Part shown: in pieces, positions 14,193 to 23,243 of the stretch
How positions within the stretch are numbered: the first letter of the stretch is position 1
Layout: each line of letters begins with the position of its first letter
Assembly: GCA_910585875.1 (NCBI GenBank)
Contig: CAJUIK010000003.1
Location: 1 to 64,000 of the forward strand
Length of the DNA stretch: 64,000 bases
Reading direction: 5' to 3'
Source of the DNA: an uncultured Eubacteriales bacterium
Lineage (GTDB): Bacteria > Bacillota > Clostridia > Oscillospirales > Butyricicoccaceae
Made by a program: the position numbers and the translations under genes
The notes under the pieces: model-generated
Told to the model about the DNA's origin: nothing
Databases searched by the model: none
Seen by the model: the letters and a program-made list of their open reading frames with translations, nothing else

Positions 14193-16898
14193 TCAGGCGG
14201 TTTCGGGCCGGGGGGCCGGCCATTTGCGTTTCAAGCGGCGCAGACGGCGCAGGGCCAATTTGCGCAGCAGATCCGCCGGGACGACGGAAAAGGCCGCCAA
14301 TATCGCCAGCAAAAAGTGTCGAGGCTCCAGGGGGCTGGCCCGGAACAAGCTGCCGCCGAAATAGACCAGAAGGCCCTGGATGGCGCTGACAAACAGCATG
14401 ACGCCGGCAAATAAAGGATTGCTCCCCAGCCGGGCCCCCAGGTTGAGCCGGGGCGTCCGGGCGTTGAAGCTGTTGAAGATGCCGCAGAAGATGAAAAAGG
14501 TGAAAAAGACAGTGAGCAGATAGTCCGGGTTTTGATCAAAGCCCAGGGCTTGGCGGAAAAAGGGAAGAGTCAGCAGCGCCAGGCACAGGACGATGGTGAA
14601 GCCGCCCATATACAGGGCCTGCCCCAGCATTTCGCCGGTGAAAATCGGCTCGTCCCGGCGCTTGGGCGGTTCTTCCATGGTTTCGGGCAGAGGCGGTTCG
14701 CCGGCATAGGCCAGGCCCGCCAGGGTGTCCATGATGATATTGACCCACAGCATTTGCACCACAGTGATGGGAGCGTCGACGCCGAAAAAGGGCCCCAGAA
14801 TGGAGACGCCCACGGCGCATAGGTTCATCGTCAGCTGGAAAACGATGAATTTGCGAATGCTTTTGAAAATCGTACGGCCATAGAGGATGGCCCGAGTCAG
14901 GCTGGCGAAATTGTCGTCCAGAATGACGATGTCCCCCGCCTCTTTGGCCACCTCTGTGCCGCCGCCCATGGCAAAGCCCACGTCGGCCAGCTTCAGGGCC
15001 GGGGCGTCGTTGATGCCGTCGCCAGTCATGCCGGCTACCAGCCCCCTTTGTTGGGCTAGCCGCACCAGGCGGGATTTGTCCTGGGGCAGGGCCCGGGCCA
15101 CCACCCGCAGCCGGGGGAGGAGATCGACGATTTGCTGGTCCGAAAGGGCGGCCAGCTGGTCGTGGGTCAGGGCCAAATCCTGAGGGTCTTTCAGCAGCCC
15201 GGCCTGGCGGGCGACGGCGGCGGCGGTATCCTTATTGTCGCCGGTGATCATCACCACCTGGATGCCGGCCCGGCGGGCCTGAGCCACGGCGGCGGGCGCC
15301 TGGGGACGCAGACCGTCTTGGATGCCCGCCAGACCCAATAGAGTCAGGTCCTTCAAGTCCCCTTTGGTTTCCACCGGCTTTTCGGCGTAGGCCAGAGCCA
15401 GGGCCCGGAAAGCGCCGGCGGTCATCCGCTCCCAAGCGGCCCGAGCGGCGCCGGCTCGGGGCAGAGGCTGGCGGCGGCCTGAAGCGTCCAGATAATGGGT
15501 GCAGGCGTTGAGAATCAGCTCGGGCGCGCCTTTGACAAGGCCCAAGGGACGGCCGTTTTGGCTGACTTGAGCGGTGGAGAATTTCAAGGCGCTGTCAAAG
15601 GCCACGGTCTGCCGGGCGGTCAGCTGCGGAATCTGGCCCATGCAGGGGGCGGCGAAGGCCAGCAGGGCCCGATCGGTGGCGTTGCCTCCCAGAGGCTTGC
15701 CCTGGGAGTCCAAAACAGCCTGGGTGTTCCGGGCGCAGTTGAGGCCTGTCAAGCGGAATAGCTCCGGCGCCTCCTGGGCCAGACGGCGGATATCGTCAAA
15801 AGACCGGCCGTCTCCCGTCACAAATTCCGCCACTGTCAGCTTGCCCTGGGTCAGCGTGCCGGTTTTGTCGGTAAAGAGAATGTTCAGGCTGCCCGAAGTC
15901 TCGATGCCCACCAGCTTGCGAACCAAAACCTTGTCCCGCAGCATCCGCCGCATATTGGAAGAGAGCACCACCGTGATCATCATGGGCAGGCCTTCGGGGG
16001 CCGCCACTACCATCACTGTCACCGCCAGGGTGGCGGCGTGGAGCAGGCAGTCCAGCAAATGGGGAATATCCGCCGCCGCGGCCAGAATCAGAGCGGGAGA
16101 GCAATTGTTGTCCAGGACAAGGGCGTTGAATAAATCCGCTAAACCCACCGCCAGAGCGGCCAGAAAGCCCAGCCGGCTCAAGGTATCCGCCAGCTTGGAA
16201 AGCCGCAGCTTCAGCGGGCTCTGGCGGGTTTCCTGCTGCATCTCCCGGGCCATGCCGCCGTAAAAGGTGGCGTCTCCCACTCGGAGCACCTGCATCATCC
16301 CCTGGCCCTGGCAGACGACGCTGCCCCGGAAGAGCTGGTTTTGGCGGGAAAAATCCCAGCCCTGCTCCCCGGGAGAGGCGCCGCCGGGCAGCTTTGAGGT
16401 TTCCCGGCTTTCGCCGTTGAGGGCGGATTGATCCACCGACAGCTTGCCTTGGGCCAATAAGCCGTCGGCGGGGATCCGTTCGCCCCCTTCCAGCAGGATC
16501 AGGTCGCCGACCACCGCTTCGTCTATGGGGATTTGTTGGATTTTTCCTCCTCGCAGCGCCCGGCAGCGGCCCCGGGCGGCCTCCTGCTGGAGCCGGAGGA
16601 AGGCGGATTCGCTGCCATACTCCGACAAGGTGGAGACAAAAGTGGCCAGAAACACCGCCAGAGCGATGCCCGCCGTCTCAAACCAGTTGGCCTGCCGAAC
16701 GAGCAGCAACAGGTTGAGACACAGGGCGACCAGCAGGATTTTGATGATTGGGTCGCCGAAGTTGGCCAGAAACTGGCTTCCAAAGGTCTTGCGCTTTTGT
16801 TGGGTCAACTGATTGCTTCCGTGCTTTTGCCGCGATCGTTCTACGGCTTGGGGATCCAGCCCCTTGGCCGCAAAGGCCGATTCGTTCCGATAATCCAT
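14193..16898 (-). CDS. Calcium-translocating P-type ATPase (PMCA/SERCA-like)
   Basis: A 901-residue P-type ATPase expected to export Ca2+ (or a related divalent ion) using ATP. An N-terminal cation-ATPase segment (KHGSNQLTQQKRKTF) is followed by TM helices and an actuator domain. Then come the ion-site motif PEGLP (about 301), phosphorylation motif DKTGTLTQG (about 343), the nucleotide domain (KGAPE), and the hinge TGDGINDAPALKLADVGFAMG (about 627). About four further TM helices complete it. PEGLP is the signature of the PMCA-like Ca2+ subgroup. ATG 16898 is supported by AAAGGAG; the frame runs open to 17117 into the intergenic region. It lies downstream of a BlaR1/BlaI-like pair but after a likely terminator. 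Confidence 0.92.
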   Translation of the reverse strand: MDYRNESAFAAKGLDPQAVERSRQKHGSNQLTQQKRKTFGSQFLANFGDPIIKILLVALCLNLLLLVRQANWFETAGIALAVFLATFVSTLSEYGSESAFLRLQQEAARGRCRALRGGKIQQIPIDEAVVGDLILLEGGERIPADGLLAQGKLSVDQSALNGESRETSKLPGGASPGEQGWDFSRQNQLFRGSVVCQGQGMMQVLRVGDATFYGGMAREMQQETRQSPLKLRLSKLADTLSRLGFLAALAVGLADLFNALVLDNNCSPALILAAAADIPHLLDCLLHAATLAVTVMVVAAPEGLPMMITVVLSSNMRRMLRDKVLVRKLVGIETSGSLNILFTDKTGTLTQGKLTVAEFVTGDGRSFDDIRRLAQEAPELFRLTGLNCARNTQAVLDSQGKPLGGNATDRALLAFAAPCMGQIPQLTARQTVAFDSALKFSTAQVSQNGRPLGLVKGAPELILNACTHYLDASGRRQPLPRAGAARAAWERMTAGAFRALALAYAEKPVETKGDLKDLTLLGLAGIQDGLRPQAPAAVAQARRAGIQVVMITGDNKDTAAAVARQAGLLKDPQDLALTHDQLAALSDQQIVDLLPRLRVVARALPQDKSRLVRLAQQRGLVAGMTGDGINDAPALKLADVGFAMGGGTEVAKEAGDIVILDDNFASLTRAILYGRTIFKSIRKFIVFQLTMNLCAVGVSILGPFFGVDAPITVVQMLWVNIIMDTLAGLAYAGEPPLPETMEEPPKRRDEPIFTGEMLGQALYMGGFTIVLCLALLTLPFFRQALGFDQNPDYLLTVFFTFFIFCGIFNSFNARTPRLNLGARLGSNPLFAGVMLFVSAIQGLLVYFGGSLFRASPLEPRHFLLAILAAFSVVPADLLRKLALRRLRRLKRKWPAPRPETA

Positions 16899-16988
16899 GT
16901 TGTTCCACTCCTTTTGTCTTGGACAAGTTCCGGGATACCCATCCATATGAAGGAGCGGCCTCCAATATGCGTCGGCCGGAAAGGGCGT

Positions 16989-17018
16989 AAAAAATCCCCC
17001 CGTTGTTTCGAGGGGAGG
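16989..17018 (-). terminator. Likely terminator of the blaI-blaR1-like operon
   Basis: TCCCC and GGGGGGA can pair on the minus strand with TTTTTT following. Confidence 0.6.
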
Positions 17019-17044
17019 AGCCGGCCCTGAAAGCCTAGGCTCGG

Positions 17045-18994
17045 CTAACGGCTTTTCAGAAGGTTGAAATATTCCGTTCTGCCGTCCTGATAGGCCCGCT
17101 GGAGCAGGGTCTGCCACCGCTGGGTGGAAAAACGGCCGACGATCAGAGAAAAGAATTCCAGGTCATAGGCGTCGTAGGCTTCCCAGGCCAGCAGGGTTTG
17201 TTGGCTGTCGGTCAGCCGGCTTTGCATCATGGAAAAGCGTAGGACGTCCCGGTCCTCTCTGGCCTGGCGGCACATGGAAAGACGGCTTTGCGCGGCGAGG
17301 CTTTCAAACAGCGGCATAAAACAGCCGTAGCAGCTCTGTTCCGCGGCTTGGTCCGCCAGCTCATAGCGAAAATCTTCCTCCAGCAGCGGGGACAGTGGGT
17401 AGAGATAGCTGGCTTTCCGGTCCGCCATAGCCTGCTGGGCAAACTGCCGCAGCGAGGCGGCGTCCAGCTCCAAAGAAGCCAGGGAAAAATAAGTCAAACG
17501 GTCTTCCCGATAGGCCCGCCAAGCCAGCTCCAGGATGACGTGATCGGAGGCTTTGGGCAAGACGGCGCCAAAGGCTTCCTGAAAATCCTCTTCGTAAAAG
17601 CGCCAAGCCAATTGGTCGGCGTTTTCGTCAAAGGGGCCTTGCGCGGATTCCAACAGCGCCGCTTTGATCGAGCTGCCGGCCAGAGTTTTGTCCACTCCGT
17701 TGACAAGGGCGGCGTCATAGCGCCATTGGGCGCAGTCCGGGGCGAACGCCAGTGTGTAGCCCGACTGCCGCTGGGTTTCCCCTGCCTGCTCCGGGAAGGG
17801 GCAGGGGGAAAGGGTGAACAGATAATTGTTTTCATAGAAGAGAGCGGACTGCGACAGAGTGACGGCGGATTGGGGAGAAGCCGAAGCAGCCGCTTTGGGA
17901 GCCGCCGGCCCGGTGTAAACGCCGCCATACAGGGCCGCGCAGCAAAGGAGGGCAAAAACGGCGGCGCCCCGGATCCAGGCCCTTTTACCGCTTTGGCGGA
18001 AATGGACGACGGCTTCCAACCGCTCTTTGAGCAGACGGCCGTCGGCGCTGAGGGGCGCGGCCGCCGCAGGCAGAGGGGAGGAAGCGGAGAGCAGGGAAAA
18101 GCGCAGCAGCGCGTCGCCATAGGCCAGACGCTGGTCTGGATCCAGCCGAGCCAAGGCGTCCTCGTCGCAGGCCAGCTCGCAATCCTGCTGGGCCAGCCGA
18201 ACCATCCAATAGACCAGGGGGTTAAACCAATGGACGCACAGAGCCAGCTGGAGCAGGGCTTTGCCGGCCAGATCCCGGCGTTTGTAGTGGGTCAGCTCGT
18301 GGAGCAAAGCCGCCTCCAGCTCCGCCGAAGACAGCGGCGCCGCCGGCAGCAGGACGCAGGGCCGGCCCAGCCGGGCCAGCAAAGGGGAATCCAGCTCCGG
18401 CGAGGCCCACAGCGCCACAGGATGCCGAATGGAAAGCCGTCGGCGGGCCTGCTCCAGGGTTTCCAGAGCCTGGGGCGGAGGCGGGATCAGCTGGGCGGCG
18501 GTCCGCCGGCAGAAGCGGCGATAAGCCCACAGGCGCAGGCCGGCGGAAAAGAGAAAGCCCGCCAGCCACAGGAAAATTAGAGCCGCCGGCGCCGCCTCCC
18601 GCCAGGGAGCGGGGGGCTTTGAAGGGGCGGGAGCTTGTTCCGCCGGTTCCGTCTTCTGCCGAGTCTCTGAGGCGAACGTATAGCCGGGGAATTGCAGGGA
18701 AAGGGGCGGATTTGACGGAAAGGAGCCTTCGGGTTGGCCTGGCAGAGTTTGTTCTGTCGGCGGGAGTTCCCCGCCGACCTGGGCCGGGGACTCGGCAGAG
18801 CGAAACAGCCAATTCATCAGATTGTTTTCCGGGGAAAAGGGCAGCAAAAGCCGCAGGGCTACAAACAGCCACAACAGGTATTGGAACCTCCGGCTGATTT
18901 TCTCCCGGAGCCGGGGGCGCAGGGCGGATACGAGCAGGATGAGCAGAGAGCAGGACAGGGAAAGAGAGGCCAGAATCTGGAGGAAGACCCTCAT
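17045..18994 (-). CDS. BlaR1/MecR1-type M56 membrane metalloprotease sensor
   Basis: A 649-residue membrane protein. TM helices at about 3-25, 38-54 and 135-155 precede an M56 gluzincin domain with zinc motif HELTH (232-236). Third-ligand candidates lie in QDCELACDEDA (270-280). A last TM (about 336-356) leads to an extracytoplasmic domain of about 290 residues. In classical BlaR1 that part is a penicillin-binding domain; here I see no SxxK/SxN/KTG set. Instead there are repeated short YRED/AYxED-like helical segments, so the sensed signal is probably not a beta-lactam. Its start overlaps the regulator stop by 4 nt, so the two are co-translated. The family acts by cleaving the partner repressor on signal. 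Confidence 0.85.
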   Translation of the reverse strand: MRVFLQILASLSLSCSLLILLVSALRPRLREKISRRFQYLLWLFVALRLLLPFSPENNLMNWLFRSAESPAQVGGELPPTEQTLPGQPEGSFPSNPPLSLQFPGYTFASETRQKTEPAEQAPAPSKPPAPWREAAPAALIFLWLAGFLFSAGLRLWAYRRFCRRTAAQLIPPPPQALETLEQARRRLSIRHPVALWASPELDSPLLARLGRPCVLLPAAPLSSAELEAALLHELTHYKRRDLAGKALLQLALCVHWFNPLVYWMVRLAQQDCELACDEDALARLDPDQRLAYGDALLRFSLLSASSPLPAAAAPLSADGRLLKERLEAVVHFRQSGKRAWIRGAAVFALLCCAALYGGVYTGPAAPKAAASASPQSAVTLSQSALFYENNYLFTLSPCPFPEQAGETQRQSGYTLAFAPDCAQWRYDAALVNGVDKTLAGSSIKAALLESAQGPFDENADQLAWRFYEEDFQEAFGAVLPKASDHVILELAWRAYREDRLTYFSLASLELDAASLRQFAQQAMADRKASYLYPLSPLLEEDFRYELADQAAEQSCYGCFMPLFESLAAQSRLSMCRQAREDRDVLRFSMMQSRLTDSQQTLLAWEAYDAYDLEFFSLIVGRFSTQRWQTLLQRAYQDGRTEYFNLLKSR

Positions 18995-19374
18995 TGCCGG
19001 CGTTTTTCCTCCTGCCAGAATTGATGCAGCTCCGCCAAATCCTGCTGGGACAGGGAATCGGATTGCAGCAGGGAGGCCACCAACCCCTTGACGCTGCCCC
19101 GGTAGACTTTTTCCACCAGGGTTTGGGTTTGGGAAGCCTGATAGTCCCGCTGGCTCACTTGGACGATGTATTCATTGCGGCGGCCGAATTTTTCGGTGGA
19201 AAGCAAGCCCTTATCCGTCAACCTGGCCAAGAAGGTCAGCACCGTGTTTTTGTTCCAGGGGCTCCCCTGCTTTTCCAGAACTTCCATCACCTGGGCGAAG
19301 CGGGCTCGGCCTCCCAAGTCCCATAGGATGTGCATCAGCTGTAATTCAGAATCGGAAACGGCGTGTATTTGCAA
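18991..19374 (-). CDS. BlaI/MecI-family transcriptional repressor
   Basis: A 127-residue winged-helix repressor. Features are SDSELQLMHILWDLG at the N-terminus, WNKNTVLTFLARLTDKGLL as recognition helix region, and a C-terminal dimerisation helix bundle (RDYQASQTQTLVEKVY). The family represses its own operon until the BlaR1 protease cleaves it. The start is TTG 19374 with GGAGAGG spaced 6-7 nt; no ATG fits. A strong minus-strand promoter lies just upstream, where an operator would be expected, though I could not define one by eye. Confidence 0.9.
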   Translation of the reverse strand: MQIHAVSDSELQLMHILWDLGGRARFAQVMEVLEKQGSPWNKNTVLTFLARLTDKGLLSTEKFGRRNEYIVQVSQRDYQASQTQTLVEKVYRGSVKGLVASLLQSDSLSQQDLAELHQFWQEEKRRQ

Positions 19375-19407
19375 AACAATCCTCTCCTTTGAGCGGGGTA
19401 TGGAACG

Positions 19408-19437
19408 ATTATATCATTGAGGGACAGGCGGTGTCAA
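19408..19437 (-). promoter_or_regulatory. Promoter of the blaI-blaR1-like operon
   Basis: On the minus strand TTGACA, 18-nt spacer, TATAAT: a near-consensus sigma-A promoter, consistent with a gene kept off by a repressor. Confidence 0.85.
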
Positions 19438-19458
19438 AAAAGAAATTCTGGCGCCGGC

Positions 19459-20061
19459 TTATAGCTCCAGACGCTGGCCCGGCTCTACCACTAACTTGCC
19501 CGGGGCAAGAAATTTCTCGGCGGCTTCGGCGTCAAAGAGCTTGCCGTCGTCGCTGGGGCAGGAGTGGATGGGAATCGTATGCCGAGCGCCGAGAAGCTCG
19601 GCGCAGCGGCCGGCCTCTTTGGGGCCCATGTTGTAAACGCCGTCGATGGGCAGCAGGGCGTAATCCAGCTTCATATCCCGCAGCAGGCCGGACATGGCCG
19701 GCGTTTCCGAGGTGTCCCCCGAGGCGTAAATCTTCAGGCCGTCCAGCTGGATGACAAAACCCACGCAGCAGGCCGGGTCGTGATTGGCGTTGGCGGCGGG
19801 CACAGCTTGGATTTGAATGTCCCCCAGGGAGAACTGGCCGTATTGCCCCCCTTCCAGCGCCTCTTTCCAGGTGATTTGGGCGCAGCCCGGCTTGCGGGCG
19901 GGCAGGTCCGTCCGGTTGTGGTCGTAGTGGTCGTGGGTGACTAAAATCAGGTCGGCGGGCAGGTCGTAGCCCTGGCCGGCGAAGGGGTCCACATAGATCG
20001 CGCGGCCGTCCCGGCTCTCCAGCCGGAAGCTGCCGTGGCCTTGGTAAAGCAGATATGCCAT
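19459..20061 (-). CDS. MBL-fold metal-dependent hydrolase (UPF0173-like)
   Basis: A 200-residue metallo-beta-lactamase fold protein. The zinc signature THDHYDH is at about 42-48, further ligands come from ASGDTSE and the C-terminal PIHSCPS. It resembles the L-ascorbate lactonase/YtkL-like hydrolase group, whose substrates are mostly unknown. ATG 20061 follows AAAGGAG. It is divergent from the GrpB-like gene. Confidence 0.88.
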   Translation of the reverse strand: MAYLLYQGHGSFRLESRDGRAIYVDPFAGQGYDLPADLILVTHDHYDHNRTDLPARKPGCAQITWKEALEGGQYGQFSLGDIQIQAVPAANANHDPACCVGFVIQLDGLKIYASGDTSETPAMSGLLRDMKLDYALLPIDGVYNMGPKEAGRCAELLGARHTIPIHSCPSDDGKLFDAEAAEKFLAPGKLVVEPGQRLEL

Positions 20062-20212
20062 CGTCGTTTTCTCCTTTTGATGAAATGAGTTGATTTTTGG
20101 TTTCGTCCCGCTGAAAACGTTCCTGCCAATCGTCCAGAACCCGGTTTTTAAGGCCGGATTGCGCGCGGCTGTTCGACGGGGCCTTCCTCCTGTTTCGGCC
20201 GGCCCCGCTCCC

Positions 20213-20242
20213 TTGACAGCCTGGGCAGCCGGGGATTATACT
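20213..20242 (+). promoter_or_regulatory. Promoter of the GrpB-ADP-ribosylglycohydrolase cluster
   Basis: TTGACA, 18-nt spacer, TATACT, 33 nt before the GTG start at 20275. Confidence 0.8.
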
Positions 20243-20274
20243 AATACAATTCAACGGGAAAAGAGGGGGATTTT

Positions 20275-20859
20275 GTGGGCAAACGCTTGTCAGAGATGAG
20301 CCTGGAAGAGCTGTGGAGACTGTTTCCCATCCAGCTGACGCCCCATCAAAGCCGCTGGGCGGAGCAGTATCAAGAGGAAGAGGCGCGGCTTCTGGCTGTT
20401 TTGGGGCGGGATCAGGTCTGGCGGATCAGCCATATTGGCAGCACGGCCGCGCCCGGTCTTTGGGCCAAACCCATTGTGGATATTTTGCTGGAAGCGGCGC
20501 CCGACGCCTGTTGGGCAGCGCTGAAAGAGGCGCTGCTGGAAAGTGGCTACCGCTGGATGAGCCAATCCGAAGGCAGGATGTCCTTCAATCGGGGATATAC
20601 CGAAGAGGGGTTCGCCCAGCAGGTTTTTCATCTGCATCTGCGGCGGCCCGGCGACTGCGACGAGCTGTATTTTCTGGAGTATCTGCGCAAATTCCCCGAA
20701 GCCGCCAAGCAATACGAAGATTTGAAGCTGGGCCTTTGGAAACAGTTTGAACACAACCGAGACGGCTATACCGCCGCCAAAACCGAATTGGTGGAACAAT
20801 ACACCCGGCAGGCCCGGCGGCTCTGGCCAGACCGGTATCAGCCGGAGCGGAATCGATGA
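20275..20859 (+). CDS. GrpB/UPF0157 family nucleotidyltransferase-like protein
   Basis: A 194-residue protein with the family core: RISHIGSTAAPGLWAKPIVD (about 47-66), where GST and the acidic residues match the nucleotidyltransferase-fold metal site. FHLHLRRPGD and LYFLEYLRKFPEAAKQYEDL follow. Family members are common but their substrates are not established; several are fused to dephospho-CoA kinase. The start is GTG 20275, with AGAGGGGG upstream; ATG 20296 would remove a few residues only. First gene of a four-gene same-strand cluster. Confidence 0.87.
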   Translation: MGKRLSEMSLEELWRLFPIQLTPHQSRWAEQYQEEEARLLAVLGRDQVWRISHIGSTAAPGLWAKPIVDILLEAAPDACWAALKEALLESGYRWMSQSEGRMSFNRGYTEEGFAQQVFHLHLRRPGDCDELYFLEYLRKFPEAAKQYEDLKLGLWKQFEHNRDGYTAAKTELVEQYTRQARRLWPDRYQPERNR

Positions 20860-20911
20860 AAAAAGAATAACACAGCGCCGGCCAAAAAGCAAACCGCAGG
20901 GGGGAAAGGCC

Positions 20912-21415
20912 ATGTATATCGCGGGCAACTATTGGAATCACTACATCGGAGACACCGACGACAGCCTGACGCTGCTGGATTATCTGGCGGGCAAAGGCCA
21001 ACAGGAAATTTCCATAAAGGAAATATTTTCCGAAACCGGCTTGGACAAGCTGAACGGCGATTTTCGCCGCAGTCACACGCCGCTGACAGCTCCGGCGGGA
21101 GGCGAAGCGGGGGAAGGCTATTATAGGGAGTTTTATTTTGCCATTGATCTCGTCGTCGATTTGGCCGCGCTGCTGTTGGAATGCAAAGTCAGCGGCAGCC
21201 TGGACCTCAGCGAACTGGCGGGATATGATCTGCCGGCTTCGGGGCCTGTCGTCCTCACAGCCGCGCCAGAGGAGCAGGAATTGATCAGCCGGGCTCTGGA
21301 GGATTTTTCCTCGGCGCCCTTGGAATATGATTTGAGCGAACTGTGCCCGGAAGAAGCTTTGCTGGAAATGGCGGAGCTCTGCCGGCGGCTGCGGCAGGAA
21401 CTATATGGAGAATAG
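20912..21415 (+). CDS. Conserved-looking protein of unknown function
   Basis: A 167-residue soluble, acidic protein (pattern MYIAGNYWNHYIGDTDDSLT at the start, then IKEIFSETGLDKL, YYREFYFAIDLVVDLAALLL). I do not recognise a domain. ATG 20912 has GGGGAAAGG upstream; the frame is open to 20747, inside the previous gene. It is 9 nt ahead of a metallophosphoesterase and 52 nt after the GrpB-like gene, so it is probably co-transcribed and may be a partner of the ADP-ribose- or nucleotide-processing enzymes around it. Confidence 0.8.
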   Translation: MYIAGNYWNHYIGDTDDSLTLLDYLAGKGQQEISIKEIFSETGLDKLNGDFRRSHTPLTAPAGGEAGEGYYREFYFAIDLVVDLAALLLECKVSGSLDLSELAGYDLPASGPVVLTAAPEEQELISRALEDFSSAPLEYDLSELCPEEALLEMAELCRRLRQELYGE

Positions 21416-21424
21416 GGGAGAAGC

Positions 21425-22177
21425 ATGGCGATTTTTCTCACAGGCGATACCCACGGGGATTTTTCCCGGCTGATGGAAGGGGTTTTTCCAGCGCTGGACC
21501 GGCTGACCAAAGAGGATTATGTCATGGTCTGCGGCGATTTCGGCGGCCTGTGGCAAGGGGGATCCCGGGAACGCAAGCGCTTGGACCGGCTGGACGCCCG
21601 GCCGTTTACCACCCTGTTTGTGGACGGCAACCACGAAAATTATGATTTGCTGGCCCGTTGCTCTGTCGAGGAGTGGAAAGGGGGCTTGGTCCGGCGGGTC
21701 CGGCCCAGCGTGCTGCATTTGACCCGGGGCCAGATGTTTGAGTTGGACGGCAAAAAGATTTTCACCATGGGCGGCGCTCAAAGCCACGATATTCAGGACG
21801 GCGTTTTGGAGCGGAGCCAGCTGATGGAAGGGGATCTGGAGCGGCTGCGCCACGAGGGAGCCCGAGTGCGAGTCAACCATCTGACTTGGTGGCGGCAAGA
21901 GCTGCCCAGCCCAGAGGAATATCGCCAGGCCCGTCAGACGCTGGATCAAAACGGCTGGCAGGCGGATTATATCGTCACCCATTGCGCGCCCTCCGCCATC
22001 CAGCAGGCTTTGTTCCAAGAAGCATATCAACCGGATCATCTGACGGATTTTCTGGAGGAAATACGGCAAAAATGCCGCTTTGAAACCTGGTTTTTCGGCC
22101 ATTACCACCGGGACTGCGCCGCCGGGGACCGGTCTCAATACGTCCTGCTTTATGAGCGGATCATCGAACTGAAATAG
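21425..22177 (+). CDS. Calcineurin-like metallophosphoesterase
   Basis: A 250-residue phosphoesterase with the five-block metal motif: GDTHGD (7-12), GDFGG (about 38), GNHEN (about 73), then THCAP (about 185) and FGHYH (about 222). The fold hydrolyses phosphomono- or diesters with two metals; the exact substrate cannot be read from sequence. ATG 21425 is 9 nt after the previous stop with a GGGGAG site. It lies 12 nt before an ADP-ribosylglycohydrolase, hinting at ADP-ribose or RNA-end metabolism. Confidence 0.9.
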   Translation: MAIFLTGDTHGDFSRLMEGVFPALDRLTKEDYVMVCGDFGGLWQGGSRERKRLDRLDARPFTTLFVDGNHENYDLLARCSVEEWKGGLVRRVRPSVLHLTRGQMFELDGKKIFTMGGAQSHDIQDGVLERSQLMEGDLERLRHEGARVRVNHLTWWRQELPSPEEYRQARQTLDQNGWQADYIVTHCAPSAIQQALFQEAYQPDHLTDFLEEIRQKCRFETWFFGHYHRDCAAGDRSQYVLLYERIIELK

Positions 22178-22189
22178 GGGGAGGACAAT

Positions 22190-23143
22190 ATGAACGCGGA
22201 GACAATTCAAGCCGGCATACTGGGGCTGGCTGTGGGGGACGCTTTGGGCGTGCCTGTGGAATTCAAAAGCCGGCAGGAGCTGGACCGAAACCCAGTGCAG
22301 GGGATGCGGAGCGGCGGGAGCCACGGCCAGCCGGCGGGGACTTGGTCGGACGACTCCTCCATGGCCCTTTGTTTGCTGGAAAGCCTGACAGGGGGCTTGG
22401 ATTACCAGGATATGATGACTCGGTTTCTGCGCTGGGCGGAAGAAGGGTATCTGACCGCCCGCGGAGAGACCTTCGACATGGGAATGGCCACCCGCAAGGC
22501 CTTAGTCAAATTCGCCCAGGGCGCCCCGGCCCTGGAATGCGGGGGAAAGCAGGAATTTGACAACGGCAACGGCTCTCTCATGCGTATTCTGCCCTTGGCC
22601 CTCTATCTTCGAGCCCAAATGGGGCCGGATTTTCCCGCCAATCCTCGGGCCTATGAAATCATCCACAACGCTTCCCGCCTGACCCACGCTCACCCGATCA
22701 GTCTGATCTGCTGCGGCGTCTACTGCGCCGCCGCCAACGCCATGGCGGCGGACGGCGATCTGCAAGCCCTTCACGACGCCGTGGAGCAGGCGAAAGCCTT
22801 TTACCGGGCCTCAGACCTGGCGCCTTGGCTGGAGCGGTTTCAGCAGACGGACGTGGGGACGCTGGCGGTCATGCCCCGGGACATGATGGAAAGCGGCGGC
22901 TACGCCCTGCACACCTTGGAAGCGGCTCTTTGGTGCCTGCTGCACACGGAAAACTTCCAGGATTGCGCGCTGGCAGCGGTGAACCTGGGGCAGGATACCG
23001 ACACCACAGCCGCCGTGGCCGGCGGCTTAGCCGGGTTGCGCTACGGCCTCTCCTCGATTCCCGGCCCATGGCTGGAAACGCTGGCCAAGGAGCGGCAAAT
23101 CCGGCGGATGTGCCGGCAATTCGCCCAGTCTCTGGGACTATAG
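22190..23143 (+). CDS. ADP-ribosylglycohydrolase (DraG-like)
   Basis: A 317-residue hydrolase of the DraG/ARH fold, which removes ADP-ribose from proteins or nucleic acids using two Mg ions. Motifs are GLAVGDALGVPVEF (about 12-25), TWSDDSSMAL (about 52-61, acidic metal ligands) and NLGQDTDTTAAVAGGLAG (about 264-281). Length is typical. ATG 22190 has GGGGGAGG upstream. It closes the four-gene cluster. A bidirectional hairpin follows 39 nt past the stop. Confidence 0.93.
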   Translation: MNAETIQAGILGLAVGDALGVPVEFKSRQELDRNPVQGMRSGGSHGQPAGTWSDDSSMALCLLESLTGGLDYQDMMTRFLRWAEEGYLTARGETFDMGMATRKALVKFAQGAPALECGGKQEFDNGNGSLMRILPLALYLRAQMGPDFPANPRAYEIIHNASRLTHAHPISLICCGVYCAAANAMAADGDLQALHDAVEQAKAFYRASDLAPWLERFQQTDVGTLAVMPRDMMESGGYALHTLEAALWCLLHTENFQDCALAAVNLGQDTDTTAAVAGGLAGLRYGLSSIPGPWLETLAKERQIRRMCRQFAQSLGL

Positions 23144-23181
23144 TTTTTGAAGAGTCTCTCGGCGGCTTACAAAGCGCGGGA

Positions 23182-23217
23182 TATTCAAAACCCTCGGCAA
23201 ACGCCGAGGGTTTTGAA
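23182..23217. terminator. Shared terminator hairpin
   Basis: CAAAACCCTCGG pairs with CCGAGGGTTTTG around CAAACG. It lies between convergent genes and can serve both. Confidence 0.8.
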
Positions 23218-23243
23218 TAGGCTCGCAATCGATTGAGCGCCGG

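Noticed and set aside
19408..19440. BlaI operator dyad in the blaI promoter
   Set aside because: No convincing TACA-N-TGTA type dyad is visible by eye.
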